In this document: in pieces, positions 1 through 7,784 of the stretch
Layout: each line of letters opens with the position of its first letter
How positions within the stretch are numbered: position 1 is the first letter of the stretch
NCBI GenBank assembly: GCA_016218765.1
Contig: JACRCZ010000123.1
Span: forward strand, 1 to 64,000
Length of the DNA stretch: 64,000 nucleotides
DNA from: Deltaproteobacteria bacterium
GTDB lineage: Bacteria; Myxococcota_A; Polyangia; DRWM01; JAAZOP01
Direction of reading: 5' to 3'
Notes under the pieces: generated by a model
What the model was told of the DNA's origin: nothing
The model's database searches: none
What the model saw: only the letters and a program-made list of their open reading frames with translations
Position numbers and translations under genes: made by a program

Positions 1-38
1 CGCCGCCACGCCGCACGCGGCCGGGAAGCCCGCCAAGC

Positions 39-101
39 GTCGACCGTCGACCGTCGACCGCCGACCCCCTGCCGCCGCCCGCCGCCCGCCGCCCGCCGCC
101 T
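39..101. repeat. Short heptamer repeats in the left-end intergenic DNA
   Basis: The first 114 bases contain no gene. They hold about three copies of the heptamer GTCGACC (around 39-60) followed by about four copies of GCCGCCC (around 71-98). These look like simple-sequence repeats downstream of the minus-strand ubiB-like gene. No function is evident. Confidence 0.5.
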
Positions 102-114
102 GCCGCCGCGCCAC

Positions 115-1866
115 CTACCGCCTCCTCGCGTTGCGCCGCCCGGCCAGGATCGAGCCTGCGATGAGGACCAGGGCGGCGCCGGCGGCCCACAGGCAGCGTT
201 CCCGCCAGACCGGGTTTCCGGCGTGGTCGAAGTACAGGAAGCCGAGCCAGGCGCCGGCGCCGAGCAGGGCGTACGTGAGCTGGCGCACGCCGCGGGCGGT
301 GCGGTCGAGCACCGGGGCGAGGCCCCGCACCTGGACCTCGAGCTGTCCCTTGAGCGAGCGCTGGACAAACTTCTGCACCTGGTCGGGGAGCGTGAGGTAG
401 GACAGCGCGGTGTCCTTGATCGACTCGACGAAGATCTGCGTCCAGTCGCGCTCGGGCCCGAAGACGTACTCGCGGACGTAGGGGTAGATGATTTCCATGG
501 GGCGGGTCTCGGGGTCGAGCGTCGTGCAGATGCCCATCAGGAGGAGCAGGGTGCGCTCGAGGAGCACCCAGTCGCGCGGGATCTGGAACGCGCCGGTGAG
601 ATCGCGCAGGGACACGCCGAGGCCGGAGAGGTCGGCGAGGTTGCGGAAGACCTGGTTGGGGTCGAACTTGACGTCCTTCAAGTTCAGCGAATCGATGTGC
701 ACCTCTTCCTGGAGGCGCTTGTGGAAGTACTCGATGATCCGCTCCGCCACGACTTCGTCGGCGGCGACTGAGATGAACCCCATCTTGCGCAGGGCGCCCA
801 GGATCTGGGCCGTGTTGCGGCGGATGACGCCTTCCAGGAACTCGGGGATCCCCTCGCGCATCGAGGGCGAGAGGGTGCCGATGGCGCCGAAGTCGAGGAA
901 GGTGATCGAGCCGTCGGCGCGGACGAGGATGTTTCCCGGGTGCGGGTCGGCGTGGTAGACGCCGTCCACGAAGATCATCTGGCAGTAGGAGGTGATGAGC
1001 AGCCGGGCCAGCTTCTTGCGGTCGACGCACAGCCGGTCCAGCTCCTCGACGTGCGCGACGTTCACTCCTTCGCAGAAGGTGGTGGTGAGGACCGCCCGGG
1101 TCGACAGCTCGGGCACGACCTCCGGGAAGTGCACGGTGGGCTCGTCGCGGAAGTTCCGGGCGATGAGGCGGATGTGGTCGGCCTCGAGCGTGAAGTCCAG
1201 CTCGGCCTGGACCATCTCGCGGATCTGGCGGTGGTATTCGTCGAGGTTCTCGACCGGGAAGAAGCGGTGGACGATGGACAGGATGCGCCGGATGGTCCGC
1301 AGGTCCTTGCGCACGACCTCGCCGATGCCGACGTGCTGCACCTTGACCGCGACGTCCCGTCCGTCCTTCGTCGTGGCGCGGTGGACCTGGCCGAGCGAGG
1401 CCGACGCGATCGGCCGTTCGTCGAAGCGCGCGAAGCGTTCGTGGGGGTCCGCCCCCAGCTCCTCGCGGATGCGCCGCGCCACCTGCGTGTACGGCCGGGC
1501 GGGGACGCGGTCCTGGAGCTGCTCCAGCCCCTTGCGGAACTCCTCGGGCAGGAAGTTGGTCATGACCGAGATGAGCTGTCCGACCTTGATGAACAGGCCC
1601 TGCAGGGAGAGCAGCGTGCGCGCCACGCGTTGCGCGCTGCGCACGTGCACCAGCCGCACCCGGCGCTCGAAGTAGTCGCGTCCCAGGAAGCGGGACTTCA
1701 GCCGCAGCCAGAGGTACGCGCCGATCACCCGGAACGTCGTGGCGTAGGCCTTGAGGAAGCGGAACGAGCGTGGGATCGGCCGCACGAGGACCTGGTTCTC
1801 GCCCTCCGGCGTCACGGTCGGCGGATGGTCGTCGCAGCGGTCCGGGCGCGGCAGCGGCTCGTCCAT
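115..1866 (-). CDS. ubiB: ABC1/ADCK/UbiB family atypical protein kinase
   Basis: This is a 583-residue membrane-anchored kinase-like protein of the UbiB family, whose members support ubiquinone or related quinone biosynthesis at the inner membrane. Visible signatures are KVGQ (residues 94-97, the family's KxGQ motif), the Ala-rich ASLGQVH loop (156-162) in place of a normal P-loop, the VAVKVQ lysine (175), the catalytic loop HADPHPGN (305-312) and a DFG metal-binding motif (325-327). The last 60 residues form two hydrophobic segments ending in an Arg-rich tail, as usual for the family. It diverges from the histidine-kinase operon. Its role here could be in menaquinone or another lipid pathway, because no other quinone gene is nearby. 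Confidence 0.93.
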   Translation of the reverse strand: MDEPLPRPDRCDDHPPTVTPEGENQVLVRPIPRSFRFLKAYATTFRVIGAYLWLRLKSRFLGRDYFERRVRLVHVRSAQRVARTLLSLQGLFIKVGQLISVMTNFLPEEFRKGLEQLQDRVPARPYTQVARRIREELGADPHERFARFDERPIASASLGQVHRATTKDGRDVAVKVQHVGIGEVVRKDLRTIRRILSIVHRFFPVENLDEYHRQIREMVQAELDFTLEADHIRLIARNFRDEPTVHFPEVVPELSTRAVLTTTFCEGVNVAHVEELDRLCVDRKKLARLLITSYCQMIFVDGVYHADPHPGNILVRADGSITFLDFGAIGTLSPSMREGIPEFLEGVIRRNTAQILGALRKMGFISVAADEVVAERIIEYFHKRLQEEVHIDSLNLKDVKFDPNQVFRNLADLSGLGVSLRDLTGAFQIPRDWVLLERTLLLLMGICTTLDPETRPMEIIYPYVREYVFGPERDWTQIFVESIKDTALSYLTLPDQVQKFVQRSLKGQLEVQVRGLAPVLDRTARGVRQLTYALLGAGAWLGFLYFDHAGNPVWRERCLWAAGAALVLIAGSILAGRRNARRR

Positions 1867-2078
1867 TCCGCACGCAGGCTAGCAAGTCCCGCCCCGCCGT
1901 CCAAGAGGGACGAGGGTCCTGTCGGTCCGGCGTGGGGCGGCCGGGTTGCAGGCCCGCGGTCTCGTGGTTACGGAGAAGCCGGCGGCCGGTGAACGCTCGC
2001 GGTGGTCCGGGAGCGGAACCGGGCCGCACCGCTTGAGGCGCCGCGGCTCGTGCCGCCGGGCGCGACGGGGGGCGGGCG

Positions 2079-3632
2079 ATGGCGGACCCTGGCAGCGCCG
2101 TGGGGCAGCTCGTCAACGAACTGGCCGTCTGCCGGGACCGCGTCCAGCAGATGGAGCGTGCCGGGGACGATCCGAAGCAGCGCGAGGCGCTCGCCCTGGC
2201 GCGGGCGACGCTGGAAGGGCTGTTCGAGCTTTCGCCCGAGGCCGTCGTCGTGCTGGACGAGGGCGGGCGAATCGCCCATATGAACCGGCGGGCCGAGCGG
2301 CTGTTCGGCTGGACCCGCAGCGAGCTGATCGGCCTGGAGCACGACATCCTGGCGGCGGATCGCAGCCGCGACGAGTTCCGGACGGCGATGGCGGCCGGCC
2401 TGGCCGATCCAGTCGAGGGGACGACGGCGCCCGGGCCGGCGCTCGCGGTCCGCCGGAAGGACGGGACGGAATTCGCCGCGGAGACGCACTTCTCACGGAG
2501 CCGGACGCCGAGCGGCCGGGGCGTCCTGGTGGTGTTCAAGGACGTCACGGAGCGCAACCGGGCGGAGACGATGCGTCGAGATGCCGAGGCGCGCTTCCGG
2601 CACGCGTTGGACAGCCTGCTGGAGGGCTGCCTGATCGTCGATCGGGATTGGCGTGTCGTCTACGTGAACGACGCCGCGGCGCGGCAGATGCGGCGCGGCC
2701 GGTCGGAGGTGGTCGGGCGCGTGCTGCCGCAGGCCGCGCCCGACGTCGAGAGATCCACGCTGTTCGCGCGGCTGCTGGAGTGCATGCGGACGGGAGCGCC
2801 GCAGCGGATGGAGGCCGAGTACACGTTCCCGGACGGGCATACCGGGTGGTTCGAGCTGTTCGTGCAGCAGGTGCCGGAGGGGATCTTCATCCTGTCGCTG
2901 GACATCTCGCAGCGCAAGGCGAGCGACGACGCGATCCGGCGGGCCGTGGACGAGCTCGCACGGTCGAACCAGGATCTGGAGCAGTTCGCCTACGCCGCGT
3001 CGCACGACCTGCGGGAGCCGCTCCGATCGATCATCACGGCGTCCCAGATGCTGGCCCGGCGCTACCGCGGGCGTCTGGACAGCGATGCCGATCAACTCAT
3101 CGGCTACGTCGTCGGCTGGGCGGGCTGGCTGGACGAGATGATTGCGGGCCTGTTGGACTACTCGCGAATGACCGGTGCCCACGAAGCCCTGGAGCGGATC
3201 CCGGCCGAGGAGGCGCTCGGGCGTGCGGCGGCGGCGCTCTCGACGAAGACGGCGGAGCTGCGCGCGGTCGTGACGCACGACCCGCTGCCGGTCGTGACCT
3301 TCGGCTCCAAGCGGCTCATGCGGCTGTTCCAGAACCTGCTCGACAACGCGCTCAAGTTCCATGGTCCGGAGCCGCCGCGGGTCCACGTCTCCTGCGGCGA
3401 GCGTTCCGGGGAGTACGAGTTCTCCGTCCGCGACAACGGGATCGGCATCGCGCCCGAGGACCAGCAGCGCCTGGTCCGGATGTTCGAGCGGTTCCATTCC
3501 CGCGACGCCTATCCGGGGACCGGGGTGGGTCTGGCGATCTGCCGCAAGATCGTCGAGCGCGGGGGCGGCAGGATCTGGGTCGAGTCCGTGGTCGGGAAAG
3601 GATCGACCTTCCGATTCACGATCCCGAGGTGA
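2079..3632 (+). CDS. Soluble sensor histidine kinase with two PAS domains
   Basis: This 517-residue kinase has no membrane segment and should act in the cytoplasm. It has a PAS domain at about residues 45-160, a second PAS domain at about 170-285, a HisKA dimerisation helix with phospho-acceptor H309 in the sequence YAASHDLREPL, and a HATPase with N box (NLLDNALKFHG), G1 (DNGIGI) and G2 (GTGVGLAI) motifs. The YAASHDLREPL sequence is typical of phytochrome-like kinases that signal to short Rcp-type receivers, and just such a receiver follows 21 bases downstream. No haem or chromophore ligand can be identified in the PAS domains by eye, so the signal is unknown. Confidence 0.92.
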   Translation: MADPGSAVGQLVNELAVCRDRVQQMERAGDDPKQREALALARATLEGLFELSPEAVVVLDEGGRIAHMNRRAERLFGWTRSELIGLEHDILAADRSRDEFRTAMAAGLADPVEGTTAPGPALAVRRKDGTEFAAETHFSRSRTPSGRGVLVVFKDVTERNRAETMRRDAEARFRHALDSLLEGCLIVDRDWRVVYVNDAAARQMRRGRSEVVGRVLPQAAPDVERSTLFARLLECMRTGAPQRMEAEYTFPDGHTGWFELFVQQVPEGIFILSLDISQRKASDDAIRRAVDELARSNQDLEQFAYAASHDLREPLRSIITASQMLARRYRGRLDSDADQLIGYVVGWAGWLDEMIAGLLDYSRMTGAHEALERIPAEEALGRAAAALSTKTAELRAVVTHDPLPVVTFGSKRLMRLFQNLLDNALKFHGPEPPRVHVSCGERSGEYEFSVRDNGIGIAPEDQQRLVRMFERFHSRDAYPGTGVGLAICRKIVERGGGRIWVESVVGKGSTFRFTIPR

Positions 3633-3653
3633 GCCGGCGGGAGGAGGCGGCGC

Positions 3654-4130
3654 ATGGACGACGGACGGCGCGTCAGGGAGATCCTGGTGGTCGAGGACAA
3701 TCCCCTGGACGTGCAGGTGATCCGCGAGGCCCTCGCCTCCGCCGTGCCCTCCACCGTCGTGCACGCGGTCGGCGACGGCGACGACGCGGTGCGATTTCTC
3801 TGCGCGGAGGGCCGCTTCACCTCCAGCCGCCGTCCCGACCTGGTGCTGCTCGACCTGAGGCTCCCCGGCAGGAGCGGGCGCGACGTCCTGCGCTGGATCC
3901 GCGGGGACGAGGCGGTCCGCTGCATCCCGGTCGTCGTGTTGAGCAGCTCGAACTCGCCGGCCGAGATCGAGGACGTCTATTGCCTTGGCGCCAACTGCTA
4001 CGTCGTCAAGCCCCCCGATCTCGCCGCTCTGACGGCGGCGGTGGAGGCGATTGCCCGCCTGTGGCTCGTGACGGCGGCGCTGCCGGAGGCCCGGTTTGGA
4101 AAGCCTGCGGACCCTGCTGATCGAGGATAA
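3654..4130 (+). CDS. Stand-alone (Rcp-type) response regulator receiver
   Basis: This is a single receiver domain of 158 residues without an output domain. The acidic pocket (VVEDNP), the phospho-acceptor D67 in LVLLDLRLPG, the switch serine in VLSSS and the conserved lysine in YVVKPP are all present. It begins 21 bases after the kinase stop and overlaps the next gene by 35 bases, so the three genes are almost certainly one transcript. Such receivers normally take phosphate from a partner PAS or phytochrome kinase and pass it on or act by protein contact. No DNA-binding domain is present. Confidence 0.92.
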   Translation: MDDGRRVREILVVEDNPLDVQVIREALASAVPSTVVHAVGDGDDAVRFLCAEGRFTSSRRPDLVLLDLRLPGRSGRDVLRWIRGDEAVRCIPVVVLSSSNSPAEIEDVYCLGANCYVVKPPDLAALTAAVEAIARLWLVTAALPEARFGKPADPADRG

Positions 4131-5160
4131 CCCGGTCGACGCCGCGCTGGTCCGCGAGCTGCTTGCCGGGCAGGACGGGGCCGCCGTGGAGCTGGAGTGG
4201 ACCTCCACGGTGGCCAAGGGCCTGGAGCGGCTGGACGCCCGCGGGATCGACGTCGTGCTCCTGGATCTCAACCTGCCGGACTCGCGAGGCATGGGCACGC
4301 TGACCCGGGTGCAGGCGCGGGCGCCCGAGCTTCCCGTGGTCGTCATGACGGGCACGGACGACTTCGAGCTGGCGGTGCGGGCGGTCCGCACGGGAGCGCA
4401 GGACTACCTGGTCAAGGGCCGGATCGATGGCCCGCAGCTCCTCCGGGCCGTGCGCTACGCCGTGGCGCGGAAGACCGGGGTGCGCCGCGAGATCACCGCC
4501 GAGGAGCTGGCGAAGGCCGACGGGAAGGAGGGCCGGCCCGCCTGGTTCGCCTTCCAGGGCCTGGTGTACGACGTGACCGGCAGCAGGATGTGGAAGGAGG
4601 GCATCCACGCCAGGAAGCACAACGCGGGGCAGGACCTGAGCCGGATGCTGGCCGGCGCGCCGCACGGCGAGGAAGTGCTGGCGCGCTTCCCGATCGTCGG
4701 CACGCAGGTGCGCGAGCGGACGCTCGCCGAACGAACGGTCGCGGCCGTCGAGCGCCTGCACCTGCATCCGATCTCCGTGCACTTCCCGATGGCGTGCTCC
4801 GTCCTGGCGGCGCTGTCCGCCGTCGCCTGCCTGGCGAGCGGCGACCCGACGTTCGAGACGATGTCGTGGTACCTGCTCGTGACGGCTCTGGCGACGACGG
4901 CGCCGGCGATCGCGACCGGGATCTTCGCCTGGCTCGTGACCTACAAGGGACGGTTGACGCCGCTCCTGCGCGCGAAGCTGGTGGCGAGCGGCGTGTTCAC
5001 CACGCTGCTCGGCGCCTGCTTCGCCTGGCGGCTGGCCTCACCCGGGGTGCTCCTGGCCGGCTCGGCGGCCGGATACGCCTATCTCGTGCTTCTGCTGTCG
5101 CTCGTGCCGAGCGCCCTGGTCGTGGGGCGTCTTGGCGGGAAGATCGTGTTTCCGGAGTAG
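4096..5160 (+). CDS. Receiver-cytochrome b5-like-DUF2231 membrane fusion protein
   Basis: This 354-residue protein joins three parts. Residues 1-125 are a full receiver domain (phospho-acceptor D57 in VVLLDLNLP, lysine in YLVKG). Residues about 133-205 match the small bacterial cytochrome b5-like/steroid-binding domain, with the pattern W-x-x-G-x-H-x-x-x-H-x-A-G-x-D-L and a PHGEE stretch. Residues about 215-354 are four hydrophobic helices beginning LHPISVHFPMA, as in DUF2231. The start is TTG at 4096, chosen because GGAGG (4085-4089) sits seven bases upstream; this places the start inside the previous gene. Cyt b5-DUF2231 combinations are known, but a receiver fused in front is unusual and suggests phosphorylation-controlled haem or redox activity at the membrane. 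Confidence 0.85.
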   Translation: MESLRTLLIEDNPVDAALVRELLAGQDGAAVELEWTSTVAKGLERLDARGIDVVLLDLNLPDSRGMGTLTRVQARAPELPVVVMTGTDDFELAVRAVRTGAQDYLVKGRIDGPQLLRAVRYAVARKTGVRREITAEELAKADGKEGRPAWFAFQGLVYDVTGSRMWKEGIHARKHNAGQDLSRMLAGAPHGEEVLARFPIVGTQVRERTLAERTVAAVERLHLHPISVHFPMACSVLAALSAVACLASGDPTFETMSWYLLVTALATTAPAIATGIFAWLVTYKGRLTPLLRAKLVASGVFTTLLGACFAWRLASPGVLLAGSAAGYAYLVLLLSLVPSALVVGRLGGKIVFPE

Positions 5161-5213
5161 CCGCCGGCGCGCGGAGGTTGACTTCGGATGCCGACCCGTG
5201 GTCTTTGCCCGGC

Positions 5214-6047
5214 GTGCGAAGGCGGCCGCTCATCCTGCTCACCAACGACGACGGCATCGAAGCGGCGGGACTGCGCGCGCTGGAGCAGGCCATGGCGGCG
5301 CTCGGCGAGGTCTGGGTGGTCGCGCCCTCGGGCGAGCGATCGACGTGCAGCCATTCGCTGACGTTGCGCCGCGAGCTGCCGGTCGAGCGGCTGGGTCCGC
5401 GGCGCTGGGCGGTTGACGGCACGCCCGTGGATTGTGTGTTCGTCGGGATGTTCGGGCTCTTGCCGCGGCGTCCGGCCGTCGTCGTCTCCGGCATCAACCA
5501 CGGTCCCAACCTGGGGACCGATACGATCTACTCGGGGACGGTCGCGGCGGCGCGGGAAGGGGCCCTGCGTGGCGTGCCTTCCGTCGCGGTGTCGCTGACG
5601 GACGGCGATCGGTTCGAGGAGGCGGGGCGCGTCGCCGGCGACCTCGTCCGCCGCCTGTTGCGCGCCGGCCGGCACGCCGTCGCCGACGGGCGCGGCGTGC
5701 TGCTCAACCTCAACGTTCCGCCGGGGGCGGGCGGTTCTCCGCGCCTGGCGACTCTCGGTCGCCGCGTCTATCCCGAGGAGGTCGGCGTGCGGCGGGTCGG
5801 CGGTGCGGCCCACCTGGCCCGCATCGGCGGCTACCCGGTCAAGGCCGACGGCGAGAGCGGCGCCGACACCCGCGCGATCGCGGAAGGACGCCCGACGCTC
5901 ACGCCGCTGACGCTCGATCTGACCCAGCGCGACGCGCGGCGCCGGTTCAACGGACTGTTCGAGAAGCTGGGTCAGGCGGGTCCCGGATCGCGGTCCAGGT
6001 CGCGCGGCACCGCGTCGTCGCGCCCGCGCGCAGGAGGAAGGAAATGA
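5214..6047 (+). CDS. surE: 5'/3'-nucleotidase SurE
   Basis: SurE is a metal-dependent phosphatase that removes phosphate from nucleoside 5'- and 3'-monophosphates and is often a survival factor. The N-terminal metal site LLTNDDG, the GTPVDCV stretch and the signature SGINHGPNLGTDTIYSGTVAA are intact. I chose GTG at 5214 (giving VRRRPLILLTNDDG) because the family starts just before the NDDG motif; an in-frame TTG at 5205 is the alternative, and neither has a strong ribosome-binding site. The 277-residue product is slightly longer than usual, with an Arg/Ser-rich tail. Its stop overlaps the apt start as ATGA, so the two are co-translated. Confidence 0.93.
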   Translation: MRRRPLILLTNDDGIEAAGLRALEQAMAALGEVWVVAPSGERSTCSHSLTLRRELPVERLGPRRWAVDGTPVDCVFVGMFGLLPRRPAVVVSGINHGPNLGTDTIYSGTVAAAREGALRGVPSVAVSLTDGDRFEEAGRVAGDLVRRLLRAGRHAVADGRGVLLNLNVPPGAGGSPRLATLGRRVYPEEVGVRRVGGAAHLARIGGYPVKADGESGADTRAIAEGRPTLTPLTLDLTQRDARRRFNGLFEKLGQAGPGSRSRSRGTASSRPRAGGRK

Positions 6048-6574
6048 GCCGAGCCGAATCGACCATCCGTTCGCTCATCCGCGACGTCCCCGATTTTCCG
6101 AAGAAGGGGATCGTGTTCAAGGACATCACGCCGGTAGTGGGCTCGCCCGAGGGTTTACGCGCGGCCATCTCCGCATTGGCGGCGCGATACCGCGCGAGGA
6201 AGGTGACCAAGGTGGTGGGTGTCGAGGCGCGCGGGTTCATCTTCGGCGCGGCGCTGGCGCACAAGCTCGGCGTCGGATTCGTGCCCGTGCGCAAGCCGGG
6301 TAAGCTGCCGTGGAAGGCGCGGCGCGAGACCTACGCGCTGGAGTACGGCACGGATGCGGTCGAGATGCACGTGGACGCGGTGCGCAGGAGCGACCGCGTC
6401 GTGGTGGTCGATGACCTGCTGGCGACCGGCGGCACGGCGGCCGCGACCGTGCGCCTCGCCCGGCGCTGCGGCGCCCGGGTCGTCGAAGCCGCCTTCGTCG
6501 TCGAGCTGGCCTTCCTCCATGGCCGCAGGAAGCTCCGCGGCGTCCCGGTGTTCTCCATCGTGCGGTACGAGTAG
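6044..6574 (+). CDS. apt: Adenine phosphoribosyltransferase
   Basis: Apt converts adenine and PRPP to AMP in purine salvage. The 176-residue product has the usual family length and shows DFPKKGIVFKDITP near the start, the GVEARGFIFG segment and the PRPP-binding loop VVVVDDLLATGGT. The ATG overlaps the surE stop by four bases, and AGGAGG lies just upstream. The pairing is sensible: SurE produces nucleosides from nucleotides and Apt recovers the base. Confidence 0.95.
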   Translation: MSRAESTIRSLIRDVPDFPKKGIVFKDITPVVGSPEGLRAAISALAARYRARKVTKVVGVEARGFIFGAALAHKLGVGFVPVRKPGKLPWKARRETYALEYGTDAVEMHVDAVRRSDRVVVVDDLLATGGTAAATVRLARRCGARVVEAAFVVELAFLHGRRKLRGVPVFSIVRYE

Positions 6575-6769
6575 GGCGCGCGGCTCGTTCCGGGCTTCGC
6601 TGCAGCGTTCGTGACCGGCGCCGTCGGCGCGGCGGATCGACCTCCGCGAGACGTGACACCGATACGACTGGGGTTATGTTGCCCGTGGGACGGGACGGCC
6701 GGGTTCCTGGCGCCCTTCCCGGTCGCCCGCGGGGGTGGCGGTGTGAGCGGGCGCCGAGGGAGGTGTGCG

Positions 6770-7783
6770 GTGAGGAACATCCCGGTTCGTACGCAGCGCG
6801 TGGTTGTCGCCGTGGCGGCGCTTGCCGTCGCGCCGTTCGCGTTCCGCTACTGCCCCGAGGGAACCGCCGCCGCGAGTCCCGCGGCTCCGCTGTACGCGTC
6901 GGGCGAAACGGGAGCCGCCCACTTCGTCACCGTGGAGGAAGCGCTGGCCCCGCACGGTCGCTGGCACGAGGTCGATGACGCCGGCGCGGTGTGGCGCCCG
7001 GACGAGGCGGTCGTCGGGGCCGACTTCGTCCCGTACCTGAGCGGCGGACGATGGGTCGAGACGCCGTTGGGCCGCCAGTTCGAGTCGTCCTGGCCGTGGG
7101 GTCTGATCGTCTTCCACTACGGAAGCTGGTACCGCGAGCCGTCGCTCGGCTGGGTCTGGAAGCCGGGGGGCCGGTGGGCCGCGGCCTGGGTCGACTGGCG
7201 CACGTCGGACGACGTGGTGGGATGGGCGCCCGTGCGCCCCGCCGCGGTCGCCTGCAAGGTGCCCCAGGCCTGGGCCTTCGTCCGGCGCGAGGATCTGGCG
7301 AGCGAGGAGCTTTCGAAGCGCATCCTCGGCCACGACGAGGCCGTCGCCGCCCTGGCCCGCGTCCCGCTGGGCCTGCGCCTGGATCAGGACGCCCAGGCCT
7401 GCGGAGCGGTGGTCGGAGCCGAGCCTTGGGTCGTCGTGCGGACGCTGGACGAGTCCGCGGCGGAATCGCCGGACGAGCCGCGAGCGAGACTGGCGCTGGC
7501 TCCCGCCGCGATGGCCGTGCGGGTGTCCCCGGAACGGGTGGTCGTCCGGGAGGCGGCGGGGATCCCGGATCCGTCCGGTCAGCCGACGCCGATTCCGAGC
7601 GTCGCCGGCGCACCGGGGACGACGGCCCTCCCCGAACGCCGGGGCCTGCCGGACGATCCCTTGGGTTCGGCCGACATGCGGCCGGAGCCGATCGCGGCCA
7701 CGCGGGACGCTCCCCGCGCGACCGAGCTTCCCCCGCATCGGACGGTGCCGCGCGAGCGGCTGCCGACGCCGGGACGGGAGTAG
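6770..7783 (+). CDS. Exported DUF6600-type protein
   Basis: This is a predicted 337-residue exported protein. The start is GTG at 6770 with GGGAGG (6758-6763) in place; a GTG at 6743 is also in frame. After a hydrophobic N-terminus (about residues 8-25) the protein shows the Trp/Tyr-rich pattern of DUF6600: FVTVEEALAPHGRW, VWRP, FVPYLSGGRW, WPWGLIVFHYGSWY, LGWVWKPGGRW, AWVDWR and VVGWAPVRP. The C-terminal third is Pro/Ala-rich and probably unfolded. The biochemical role of this family is unknown. Its stop lies one base from the stop of the convergent peptidase gene. Confidence 0.75.
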   Translation: MRNIPVRTQRVVVAVAALAVAPFAFRYCPEGTAAASPAAPLYASGETGAAHFVTVEEALAPHGRWHEVDDAGAVWRPDEAVVGADFVPYLSGGRWVETPLGRQFESSWPWGLIVFHYGSWYREPSLGWVWKPGGRWAAAWVDWRTSDDVVGWAPVRPAAVACKVPQAWAFVRREDLASEELSKRILGHDEAVAALARVPLGLRLDQDAQACGAVVGAEPWVVVRTLDESAAESPDEPRARLALAPAAMAVRVSPERVVVREAAGIPDPSGQPTPIPSVAGAPGTTALPERRGLPDDPLGSADMRPEPIAATRDAPRATELPPHRTVPRERLPTPGRE

Positions 7784-7784
7784 A

